Positions 50,792 to 58,331 of a DNA stretch of 64,000 nt are shown one piece after another. The position numbers and the translations under genes were made by a program. Below the pieces are notes generated by a model. The model ran no database searches, was not told the origin of the DNA, and saw only the letters and a list, made by a program, of their open reading frames with translations. Within the stretch, counting starts at the first letter, position 1. Each line of letters starts with the position of its first letter. The DNA is from CAIKZY01 sp044374195 (GTDB taxonomy: Bacteria; Actinomycetota; Actinomycetes; S36-B12), in NCBI GenBank assembly GCA_044374195.1, contig JBILOY010000001.1, positions 124,001 to 188,000 on the forward strand, written 5' to 3'.

Positions 50792-52588
50792 GTGCTACGC
50801 GAATTCACCACCCCGGCTCGGGTAAACCCACCTGTGAACGGCAGTGTCGTCGATTACATCCTCGACAACGCCCGCCTGTACCCGCAGATGCCGATCATGA
50901 GCATCGAGCGCGACGGCGCCTGGCATGACGTCACCTCGGTGCAGTTCCTCGACGAGGTACGCGCCCTGGCCAAGGGCCTGATCGCCAGCGGCCTCGAGGC
51001 CGGCCAGCGCATTGCCATCATGTCGCGCACCCGCTACGAGTGGACCCTCCTCGACTACGCCGTGTGGTACGCCGGCGCGATCAGCGTGCCGGTGTACGAG
51101 ACTTCCTCCGCCGAACAGCTCGAGTGGATCCTCACCGACTCAGGAGCCGTGGCAATCGTCACCGAGAGCCTGAAGAACAAGCGCCTCTTCGACGAGGTTG
51201 CTTCGCGTACCCCTGACGTGCGCAACTGCTGGGTGATCGAGAGTGACGACCTCTCTCGCCTGAACGAGCTCGGCATGTCAGTCAGCGACGAGACTCTTGA
51301 GGATCGCCGCGCCACGCTCAACCCTGACTCGATCGCCACCTTGATCTACACCTCCGGCACGACCGGGCGACCCAAGGGCTGCGTGCTCACACATAAGAAC
51401 TTCATGTTCGAGGTGCAGAACGTCGTGCAGGGACTGCCCGACGTCTTCTTGCAGAAGGACTCCTCGACCCTGCTGTTCCTACCGATCGCGCATGTCTTCG
51501 GCCGAGCGATTCAGCATGGCTGCGTGCTCGCGCGCGTGCGCATGGGCCACTCCCCCGACATCACGAACCTGCTGCCCTCGCTGGCAACCTTCAAGCCCAC
51601 CTTCTTGCTTGCTGTCCCGCGAGTCTTCGAGAAGGTCTACAACTCCTCGCAGCAAAAGGCCGTGGCTGCAGGCAAGGGCCATATCTTCGACACCGCTGCA
51701 CAGGTCGCTATTGACTACAGCACGGCGAAGGACACCGGCCGTCCCGGAATCCTGCTGTCGCTCAAGCACAAGATCTTCGACAAGCTCGTCTACTCGAAGA
51801 TTCGACTGGCACTCGGTGGCCAGGTCGAGTGGGCGATCTCCGGCGGCGCTCCCCTGGGCACCCGGCTCGGCCACTTCTACCGCGGTATCGGTATCACGAT
51901 TCTCGAGGGTTACGGCCTGACCGAGACCAGCGCTGCTGTCACGGTGAATCGTCCCGACGCACTTCGCATCGGCAGCGTCGGCCAGCCGATTCCGGGCACG
52001 ACCGGACGCGTCGGCGACGACGGCGAACTGCTGTGGAAGGGCGCTCAGGTGTTCCCCGGCTACTGGAACAACCCCGAAGCCACTGCTGAAGTCATTGACG
52101 CCGATGGCTGGTTCCACTCAGGCGATCTCGGCGAGATCGACAACGACGGCTTCGTGCGCATCACCGGTCGCAAGAAGGAGATTCTCGTCACCGCCGGCGG
52201 CAAGAACGTCGCGCCCGCAGTGCTCGAGGATCGCATCCGCGCGCACTGGCTGGTCTCGCAGTGCATGGTCGTGGGTGATGCGCAGCCGTACATCGCAGCC
52301 CTGGTCACGATCGATCGCGACATGTTGCCCGCATGGCTGAACATGAACAATCTTCCTGCCGACACCACGCTCGAGTCACTCATCAACAACGACCAACTGC
52401 GCGCCAGCGTGCAGGAGGCCATCGATGACGCGAACAAGGCTGTCTCGCAGGCTGAGGCGATCAAGAAGTTCGCGATCCTTCCCGTCGACTGGACTGAGGC
52501 AGGTGGACAACTCACCGCGAAGCTCAGCCTGAAGCGTGGCGTCGTGATGCAGGAGTCCGCCGACGAGGTCGCGGCGCTCTATTCGTAA
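50792..52588 (+). CDS. FadD15-type long-chain fatty acyl-CoA ligase
   Basis: A 598-residue AMP-forming enzyme that activates long-chain fatty acids to acyl-CoA. Key motifs are LIYTSGTTGRPKGCVLTHKN, EGYGLTETSA, WFHSGDLGEIDNDGFVRITGRKKEI and the C-terminal Lys region TAKLSLKRG. GGAGGAG ends 6 nt before GTG 50792; ATG 50786 is 1 nt from it and less likely. It matches M. tuberculosis fadD15 in position. A terminator hairpin and a TetR operator follow. Confidence 0.92.
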   Translation: MLREFTTPARVNPPVNGSVVDYILDNARLYPQMPIMSIERDGAWHDVTSVQFLDEVRALAKGLIASGLEAGQRIAIMSRTRYEWTLLDYAVWYAGAISVPVYETSSAEQLEWILTDSGAVAIVTESLKNKRLFDEVASRTPDVRNCWVIESDDLSRLNELGMSVSDETLEDRRATLNPDSIATLIYTSGTTGRPKGCVLTHKNFMFEVQNVVQGLPDVFLQKDSSTLLFLPIAHVFGRAIQHGCVLARVRMGHSPDITNLLPSLATFKPTFLLAVPRVFEKVYNSSQQKAVAAGKGHIFDTAAQVAIDYSTAKDTGRPGILLSLKHKIFDKLVYSKIRLALGGQVEWAISGGAPLGTRLGHFYRGIGITILEGYGLTETSAAVTVNRPDALRIGSVGQPIPGTTGRVGDDGELLWKGAQVFPGYWNNPEATAEVIDADGWFHSGDLGEIDNDGFVRITGRKKEILVTAGGKNVAPAVLEDRIRAHWLVSQCMVVGDAQPYIAALVTIDRDMLPAWLNMNNLPADTTLESLINNDQLRASVQEAIDDANKAVSQAEAIKKFAILPVDWTEAGGQLTAKLSLKRGVVMQESADEVAALYS

Positions 52589-52603
52589 GGGAGATTCCCA
52601 CTA

Positions 52604-52621
52604 AGCCCCTGTAAAGGGGTT
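52604..52621 (+). terminator. Short hairpin after the acyl-CoA ligase gene
   Basis: CCCCT-GTAA-AGGGG with AG/TT extensions, 15 nt beyond the stop. The T-run is only two bases, so its strength is uncertain. Confidence 0.5.
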
Positions 52622-52637
52622 AACAAGCGGTAGCCGA

Positions 52638-52659
52638 AATGAATGAACGTTCATTCATT
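52638..52659. promoter_or_regulatory. 22-bp perfect palindrome, TetR-type operator
   Basis: The half-site AATGAATGAAC is followed at once by its reverse complement, centred at 52648/52649. The form (GAATGAAC/GTTCATTC) is typical of TetR-family operators of fatty-acid metabolism. It overlaps the start codon of the truncated tetR reading frame, consistent with former autoregulation. Confidence 0.75.
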
Positions 52660-52726
52660 ACCAGGGCAGGACCCCACACGCGCTGACCTACTCGTGTCCG
52701 CCGCGACCAAGATCTTCGCCGCATGA
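52643..52726 (+). pseudogene. Truncated TetR-family regulator (first helix only)
   Basis: A 27-codon frame starting inside the palindrome and ending ...PTRADLLVSAATKIFAA-stop. This is the usual start of a TetR HTH domain (helix 1, normally followed by RG and the recognition helices). The rest of the roughly 190-residue regulator is absent here. The break lies about 75 bp before the left repeat of the island, suggesting that insertion or a later deletion removed it. Confidence 0.65.
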
Positions 52727-52945
52727 CCTACGCAGGCATCTGCACCGCATCGCCCCCGGGAAGCCGAGAGTGACCTGACTCTCGAAGGCCATCGGCAACG
52801 GAGCCGCCTTGGGGATGTGAACCCCGGACCTACGCATGAGGAGTGTGCCGATGCGCACTACCCCATGTTGTGACACCACGAGTGCCTTAACCTTCGCTTC
52901 ATCCACCTGCTGCTGGTTGCTCTTTGGCTGATTGTTCTCTTCCAT
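52688..52945 (-). CDS. Hypothetical small ORF at the island's left edge
   Basis: An 85-residue frame divergent from the HlyD gene. It begins with a hydrophilic, Gln/Asn-rich segment (MEENNQPKSNQQQVDEAK) and then reads through the tRNA-like repeat and into the truncated tetR. The C-terminal half (MRCRCLRRSCG) is therefore likely incidental. Only the first 30 or so codons look coding. It lies where a peptide precursor or an excisionase might be expected, but no leader motif or Gly-Gly site is seen. Low confidence. Confidence 0.3.
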   Translation of the reverse strand: MEENNQPKSNQQQVDEAKVKALVVSQHGVVRIGTLLMRRSGVHIPKAAPLPMAFESQVTLGFPGAMRCRCLRRSCGEDLGRGGHE

Positions 52946-53066
52946 TTCTTGGTCAAGAACCGCAGGCGTTCAGACCAAGCTATCGGGCAGGTCCCTATTG
53001 CACCAACGGTCGCGCGCTCGCAAGATCAAAGGCGCAAACTCTGTTGTGGGCACCCTGCCCATCATC
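52727..53066. other. Gap between truncated tetR and the HlyD promoter
   Basis: Apart from the tRNA-like repeat and the weak minus-strand ORF, I see a 6-bp GAGAGT/ACTCTC hairpin near 52769-52783 and otherwise no gene. Base composition is less G/C-rich than in the flanking backbone. Confidence 0.5.
52800..52835 (-). repeat. tRNA 3'-end-like remnant, left (putative att site)
   Basis: 36 bp reading on the minus strand as a tRNA variable loop, T-arm (CGGGG-TTCACAT-CCCCA) and acceptor strand AGGCGGC-T. It matches the right copy at 32 of 36 positions. No D-arm, anticodon arm or 5' acceptor strand (GCCGCCT) is found upstream. Confidence 0.6.
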
Positions 53067-53072
53067 TAGTGT
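53067..53072 (+). promoter_or_regulatory. Promoter of the HlyD-ABC-ABC operon
   Basis: TTGTGG (53044-53049), 17 nt, then TAGTGT; GCTTCG separates it from the ATG at 53079. This gives a full -35/-10 pair with leaderless spacing. Confidence 0.6.
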
Positions 53073-53078
53073 GCTTCG

Positions 53079-53876
53079 ATGAGCACTATCCAGGCGCCGC
53101 CTGATCCCGCTGCTGTTGTTGACCAGCGGACTTCGCCGGTGGGACGCCCACTTCTGGTTGCGCTAGTCGGGCTGAGCTTGGTCGTGGTCGCCATCGTGGT
53201 CTGGGCACTCTTTGGTCGTGTTCCGCAGACCGTTGCGGGACCTGGCTACGTCGTTCCCGCACAAGGCTTCACCGAAGTGGGCACGACGATGGCCGGCCTC
53301 GTGGAAACGGTCAATGTTCAACCGGGCCAGCGCGTGAGCCAGGGCGAGGAACTCGTGAGAGTTATCATCGCGGACGGCGACCTTGAGTCGATCGTGAGTC
53401 CGCTAGATGCCATCGTCAGCGAGGTGGAGGCCCTTCCAGGTCGCATCACGGAGGCGGGTGACCCCATGCTTTACCTGCAGCCTGTCGATGCCCCTCTCCT
53501 TGTCAAGGCGTTCATCCCCGCGACGGAGGCATTTTCCATTGGTGTTGGCGCACCGGCGGCGGTTTCCCCTGCCGATGCGCCGCGCGCGGCGCAATACGGC
53601 GTGATACGCGGCTCTGTCACTGCAATGTCTCCGACACCAGTGTCGGCTGATCGAATCAGTTACATCGTAGGAGGCAACACCTCTCTCGTTGACTACTTCC
53701 TCGCGTCAGGACCCGTACTCGAGGTAACTGTTGAGCTTGAACAAGATCCGTCGACCCCCTCCGGCTACAGCTGGAGCATTGGCCAAGGCCCCGACGTGGA
53801 GATCGATGCAGGCTCACTCAGCGAAGTCACGGTGCTGCTTCGCGACTCGCCGGTACTGGGTTGGTTCACGCCGTGA
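53079..53876 (+). CDS. HlyD-like adaptor of an NHLM-type peptide export system
   Basis: A 265-residue membrane-fusion-type protein: cytoplasmic tail, one membrane helix (about residues 26-47, LLVALVGLSLVVVAIVVWALFG), then a barrel/lipoyl segment (VAGPGYVVPAQGFTEVGTTMAGLVETVNVQPGQRVSQGEELV). The layout and the VWALFGRVPQTVAGPG junction match the short HlyD proteins of NHLM (nitrile hydratase leader microcin) bacteriocin export loci. It is followed directly by two ABC transporters. It would link them to the cell exterior; as a Gram-positive the host needs no outer-membrane pore. Confidence 0.75.
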   Translation: MSTIQAPPDPAAVVDQRTSPVGRPLLVALVGLSLVVVAIVVWALFGRVPQTVAGPGYVVPAQGFTEVGTTMAGLVETVNVQPGQRVSQGEELVRVIIADGDLESIVSPLDAIVSEVEALPGRITEAGDPMLYLQPVDAPLLVKAFIPATEAFSIGVGAPAAVSPADAPRAAQYGVIRGSVTAMSPTPVSADRISYIVGGNTSLVDYFLASGPVLEVTVELEQDPSTPSGYSWSIGQGPDVEIDAGSLSEVTVLLRDSPVLGWFTP

Positions 53877-53907
53877 TCGGCTGCAGGACGACGGGCTGTT
53901 TCGCGCA

Positions 53908-55815
53908 GTGAGTCAGGTAGAGCGCGTGGTCGCCACGCTCGCAGCACATGGTCGAGTTATATCGACTGAAACTGTCGAACGCCAACTCGGAGGGTTCGAG
54001 GGACTACCGTCAGATGTCGCTGCAGATGCACTGCTGCGCACCTACTGCATCGCACCCGATGGCACACCCCTGCCGGGCTTCGAACCTGATCGCACGTCAC
54101 GCGGGGTGATCGCTGCCATCTTGCTGCAGTCGAGAACGAGCCTCAGTTATGTATTCGTGGCCGTTTTGGTGGGCCTGGTGCCCTCCATCGCGGTACCGCT
54201 GCTCATGCGGCTCTTCGTCGACCGCTACATCGTCGAATTGGACACCTCTTGGGGTCTGATCGCAGTCCTGGGCCTGATCGTCGCAGCCTCCATACTCGCT
54301 GCGGCCGTCGTGATTGCGAACGCAGTGTTGACGCACCTGCAGAAGCGTTTTTCCCGTTCACAGGCGACAGCCTTCGTGTGGCACTCCCTCACGATGAGCA
54401 TCCCGCACCTTCAGCGTTACGGTATCGGCAATGTGCTAGGGCGATTCAACTCTGTAGAACGCTTTGCTATGCGAAGTGGTAGTAACCTCCCGCATGCTCT
54501 TGTCAACTCACTCATGGCCATCGTATTTCTCGTCATGATCTTCTTCCTTGACGCCGTCATGGGCCTCACTGCACTGCTCGTAAGTGTCGTCACCTTGTTG
54601 ATCAGCCGAGCTGTGCTCAAGCGTCGAAGGAGCCTGCAGCGTGGTTTCGACACCGATCTTGTGCGCCTGAGTGGTTACACCTCCGACATTGTTTCATCGA
54701 TTGAGTCGATCAAGGCAGCCGCCTGGGAGCAGTTTTCCTTTGCGCGCTGGGCTCGCGTCCGCCAGGACGTGGCATCTTCTGCCACCCAGTTGGGCATCGC
54801 AAATCAGTACCTCACTCTCGTGCCAGTCCTTGCTCAGACCGTGGGACTGGGAGCACTCCTTGCCCTCGGGGTCGCGGAGGTCTTCGCAGGCACCATCAAT
54901 TTGGGCACCGTGGTGGCTGCTCAAGCCTTCATGGTGCTGCTGCTCATGAGAATCCAAATGCTTGCCCACGTCGGGGCCCTGGCGCAATCCATCACAAGTG
55001 CCGAAAAACAGTTCGGACCCGTTGTGCGTCAGCCTCTTGACCCGGAGTTGCTCACGGTCTGTGCAGCTACGCCAAGGGGACCTTCAGAGGCCTCGAATCG
55101 ACTTAGGGGTGCGGTCTCACTGCACTCTGTCAACTTCGGGTATGGCGACGCCATTGATCTTCTTCTCGAGGATCTTTCCTTGGAGATCGGAGCTGGCCGC
55201 CGCGTTGCCCTCGTGGGCCCGAGTGGTAGTGGCAAGACCACTATTGCGAAACTCATCATCGGTGAATTACGCCCATGGTCGGGCTACGTCTCGCTGGACG
55301 GAACACCTCGCCTCTCGGTACCACGCGACATGCGCACCCGCGATATCGCCTATGTGCCACAGACCTCCATGCTTTTCCCCGGCACAATCCGTGAGAATCT
55401 CACGTTGTGGGATGAAAGCATTACCGATGATGCAGTGGAGCGAGCTGCGCGTGATGCCTGCATAGAAGGCGCAATCCTCAGCAGACCAGGAGCGTACTTT
55501 CATCACGTCACTTCGGCAGATGGCGGCTTCAGCGGCGGCGAGCTGCAGCGTCTGTCCATCGCACGGGCTCTCGCTGGTGATCCGCGAATTATCGTACTGG
55601 ACGAGGCGACGAGTGCACTCGATCCTGTCGTTGAGGCTGAAGTGGAGGCACGGCTTCGGACTCGCGGCGTGACCACCATCCTTGTGGCGCACCGGCTGAG
55701 CACCATTCGCGACGCCGACGAGATTCTCGTTGTCGATGCAGGACGCATTGTCCAGCGCGGCACATTCATGCAACTCGTTAACGAGGGCCTTTTTGCGGAG
55801 TTGGTCCATGGCTAA
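53908..55815 (+). CDS. NHLM-type export ABC transporter lacking the C39 peptidase domain
   Basis: A permease-ATPase half-transporter of about 635 residues. A 60-100 residue N-terminal segment leads into six membrane helices. The ATPase domain has GPSGSGKTTIAKL, Q-loop YVPQTSMLF, signature FSGGELQRLS and Walker B IIVLDEATSAL. In typical NHLM loci the first transporter begins with a C39 Cys-protease domain, which is absent here. The start is uncertain: GTG 53908 is the first usable codon after the HlyD stop, although upstream codons also look protein-like. It overlaps the next gene by 8 nt. Confidence 0.8.
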   Translation: MSQVERVVATLAAHGRVISTETVERQLGGFEGLPSDVAADALLRTYCIAPDGTPLPGFEPDRTSRGVIAAILLQSRTSLSYVFVAVLVGLVPSIAVPLLMRLFVDRYIVELDTSWGLIAVLGLIVAASILAAAVVIANAVLTHLQKRFSRSQATAFVWHSLTMSIPHLQRYGIGNVLGRFNSVERFAMRSGSNLPHALVNSLMAIVFLVMIFFLDAVMGLTALLVSVVTLLISRAVLKRRRSLQRGFDTDLVRLSGYTSDIVSSIESIKAAAWEQFSFARWARVRQDVASSATQLGIANQYLTLVPVLAQTVGLGALLALGVAEVFAGTINLGTVVAAQAFMVLLLMRIQMLAHVGALAQSITSAEKQFGPVVRQPLDPELLTVCAATPRGPSEASNRLRGAVSLHSVNFGYGDAIDLLLEDLSLEIGAGRRVALVGPSGSGKTTIAKLIIGELRPWSGYVSLDGTPRLSVPRDMRTRDIAYVPQTSMLFPGTIRENLTLWDESITDDAVERAARDACIEGAILSRPGAYFHHVTSADGGFSGGELQRLSIARALAGDPRIIVLDEATSALDPVVEAEVEARLRTRGVTTILVAHRLSTIRDADEILVVDAGRIVQRGTFMQLVNEGLFAELVHG

Positions 55816-57952
55816 GGAACGTAGTGCTCCAGAGAATGGAATACCCGATGCATCATGGGAGGAGGCTGTCGACACGGTAGTTGCCGCAGCGACTCCCCTC
55901 GGGTTTTTGGCGCGAGCACCGCGCTTCCCTTCACCTCTGCTCGATGCCTACTCCGTTGCCCTGTCCACAATCGACGGCGAAGTGCGCGCACCTGATCCGC
56001 GCGTCGAGCGCCACCTCCCGCCTATGGATGCCATCGCTGCGGCCTCCGGTCTGATGGTTGCGCCTCCACCGCGGGGAGCACGCTGGTGGAACTCGTTGCC
56101 AGGACCGGCGGTGACAACGGCGGGTGAGACAGCCACCGCGGTTCTGCCACGTGGATCGGGTGCTGACGCTGTTGCCGGTGGTACCCGCACACGCACGCGC
56201 TTTCATGGTGCCGAAGATGCTGGAGAAACCGTTGTCGTGACCGATTCGCTGCCGGCCGGGGCATCGTGGCGTGGACTCATCTGGTGGTCAATACGCGGGC
56301 GGCTGACACAGGTGAGCACAGTGCTCCTGCTGTCGTTGCTCGGAGGCACGATCGGCCTGCTGCTGCCGGTTGCTACGACAGTGCTTTTCGGGGTAGCCGT
56401 TCCGTCGGGAAACGCTGGATTGGCGGCCGGCATCCTCTTTACCTTCGCTCTTGGAAGCGCGGGGGGTGCCATGCTCATCGTCGCGCGCAATCTGTTGCTG
56501 ATTCGCCTGCGCCAATCCAGCGATGCGCGTCTGGCTCCGGGCATTATGGCGCATCTCCTGCGTTTACCTCTTCCATTCTTTAGGCGTATGCAGTCTGGTG
56601 AGATCCTCAACCGTTCATTGGCGGTGGAGACTGCGAGGGAAACTGTCGATGACGGGGTACTCGCGTTGATCCTCACGTCGGTCTTCGGTCTAGTCAATCT
56701 GGTGTACCTGCTCGCAATCGACTTGGTACTCGGTATTGCGATGTGCTTCTTCATTTGCATCGTCATGGCTTTCGTCTCTATCTCACAGATACGCGCCCGT
56801 GGGCACCTTGTGCAGTACCTCGAGGATCGAAGCGTGGCTGAGAGCGCCTTTGTTGCCATGGTTGGTGCGATCGTTCCCATTCGGGTGAGCGGTGCAGAGT
56901 CACGAGCGATGGCTCGGTGGGCTCGGTTCTTTGCGATCCAACTCTCCTCACTGGAGCGCCGACTGGTAGGAGTGAAGAGGTCGGAGCCGTTTCTTATTGC
57001 TGGGCCGATCTTCATGAATGCGACACTCGTCCTTGTAGTGGTTGCAGGGCGGGGCTCGTTCACTGCGTCGGCGTTCATGGGCGCGTACGTCGCTGTCGCG
57101 CAACTCACCATTGCCATGGGCTTGCTCGCCCAGAATCTGAATACGTTGGCTGAATTGGGGCCCGTGCTTGAGCGTGTGGTGCCCATTACGTCCACCATGG
57201 TCGAACGGCCAGCTCCCGCGCGCGCGCCAGGTCCTCTCCAGGGTCGCATCCAACTCACCGACATTGTCTTTGGCTACGACCCTGACCAGCCTCCACTGCT
57301 CGACGGCGTCGACATCACCATCGAGCCGGGGGAATTCGTCGCCGTTGTAGGTCCGTCAGGATCAGGCAAGTCCACGGTGATGCGTCTCATTCTCGGCTTC
57401 GAGACACCATGGAGTGGGGTTGTCTCCTTCGATGGACAAGACCTCGCCGACCTCGATGTCGCGGCGGTTCGCCGACAGATGGGAACGGTGCTGCAAACCT
57501 CTATGCCTTTTGGGACGACATACCGAGAGAGCATCTGCGGACCGCTCCAGATCAGCGACGAGCGCCTATGGCAGGTCATCGCCGAGTCCGGGCTCGAGCC
57601 AGAGGTGCGCGCACGCGGTCTCGATGTACCGATCGGCGACGGAGGCGCTGCGATCTCGGGCGGGCAACGCCAGCGACTCATGATCGCCCGGGCCCTCGCC
57701 AGCGACCCTCGGGTAATCCTTCTCGATGAAGCAACCAGCGCCCTCGACAATGTGACCCAGGCCATCGTCATGCGTTCGATCCTGGGTCAGACGGTCACAC
57801 GTGTCGCGATCGCGCACCGGCTCACCACTGTGGAGCGCGCAGACCGCATCCTCGTAGTCTCGGGCGGCCGAATCGTCGAGGAAGGCACGCCGGCTGATCT
57901 GCTAGCGAGCGGTGGACACTTCGCGCGGCTCGCGGCGAGGCAAGAGTACTAG
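55808..57952 (+). CDS. Second NHLM-type export ABC transporter (permease/ATPase)
   Basis: A 714-residue half-transporter. The first 170 residues are cytoplasmic with a Pro/Gly/Thr-rich stretch, as in the second NHLP ABC subunit. Six membrane helices follow, then an ATPase with GPSGSGKSTVMRL, TVLQTSMPF, signature ISGGQRQRLMIARAL and Walker B VILLDEATSALD. ATG 55808 (MAKERSAPENG) overlaps the upstream stop; the frame before it is a shadow. Together the two subunits likely form a heterodimeric exporter. Confidence 0.8.
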   Translation: MAKERSAPENGIPDASWEEAVDTVVAAATPLGFLARAPRFPSPLLDAYSVALSTIDGEVRAPDPRVERHLPPMDAIAAASGLMVAPPPRGARWWNSLPGPAVTTAGETATAVLPRGSGADAVAGGTRTRTRFHGAEDAGETVVVTDSLPAGASWRGLIWWSIRGRLTQVSTVLLLSLLGGTIGLLLPVATTVLFGVAVPSGNAGLAAGILFTFALGSAGGAMLIVARNLLLIRLRQSSDARLAPGIMAHLLRLPLPFFRRMQSGEILNRSLAVETARETVDDGVLALILTSVFGLVNLVYLLAIDLVLGIAMCFFICIVMAFVSISQIRARGHLVQYLEDRSVAESAFVAMVGAIVPIRVSGAESRAMARWARFFAIQLSSLERRLVGVKRSEPFLIAGPIFMNATLVLVVVAGRGSFTASAFMGAYVAVAQLTIAMGLLAQNLNTLAELGPVLERVVPITSTMVERPAPARAPGPLQGRIQLTDIVFGYDPDQPPLLDGVDITIEPGEFVAVVGPSGSGKSTVMRLILGFETPWSGVVSFDGQDLADLDVAAVRRQMGTVLQTSMPFGTTYRESICGPLQISDERLWQVIAESGLEPEVRARGLDVPIGDGGAAISGGQRQRLMIARALASDPRVILLDEATSALDNVTQAIVMRSILGQTVTRVAIAHRLTTVERADRILVVSGGRIVEEGTPADLLASGGHFARLAARQEY

Positions 57953-58319
57953 AGCCAATCGGGCTTGCGGGATCAGCCTTAGCCACAGGGTTCCCTGGGG
58001 AATTCGCGCCAATCACGAGCGCAACATCGATGAATCTACAATCCTCGCTGAACTCGATTATCGCGAGCACGATGAAGTAGCCGCCTTAGCCTCTGCGAGG
58101 AGGTCATACTTACGGCCTGGCAGACCGAAACCACCGCTTCCCACGCTCGAAGTAATGACTGTCATGCCGAATACGTCACTTCGCTGAGCCGTTTGCGCAT
58201 CTACGAGAGATTCATGACCCTGAAGGCGGCGCTCAAGAGGCACGCATCAGGCGTAGATCCAGGGAGATTGGAGCCGCCTCCCGGATCTGAACCCCGGACC
58301 TACGCGCTACCGCCCTCGC
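57953..58319. other. Right flank of the island, no clear gene
   Basis: Short frames on both strands (minus 58243-58058, with a GSGGFGLPG stretch; plus frame ending at 58187) lack ribosome-binding sites or good starts. They are listed only as possible peptide precursors. ATCTACG and CGTAGAT form a distant inverted repeat (near 58199 and 58251). The right tRNA-like repeat lies at 58270-58305. Confidence 0.4.
58270..58305 (-). repeat. tRNA 3'-end-like remnant, right (putative att site)
   Basis: Shares GGAGCCGCCT and TGAACCCCGGACCTACGC with the left copy, differing at 4 of 36 positions. On the minus strand it reads as T-arm plus acceptor AGGCGGC-T followed by CCA. Two T-stem pairs are broken, so it is decayed. 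Confidence 0.6.
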
Positions 58320-58325
58320 TAGTCT
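58320..58325 (+). promoter_or_regulatory. -10 element TAGTCT of the GT87 gene
   Basis: TAGTCT is followed by GGCGCC and the ATG at 58332. Confidence 0.5.
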
Positions 58326-58331
58326 GGCGCC

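Larger units (their letters stand above)
52800..58305. mobile_element. Putative genomic island with NHLM-type export cassette
   Basis: About 5.5 kb between two tRNA-3'-end-like direct repeats. It contains HlyD, two ABC transporters and short unexplained flanks, with weaker third-position G/C bias than the backbone. It lies beside a truncated tetR, in the slot between fadD15 and the NlpC/P60 gene of the conserved actinobacterial order. No integrase, transposase or plasmid gene is present, so mobility, if any, was lost or depends on other genes. Confidence 0.5.
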
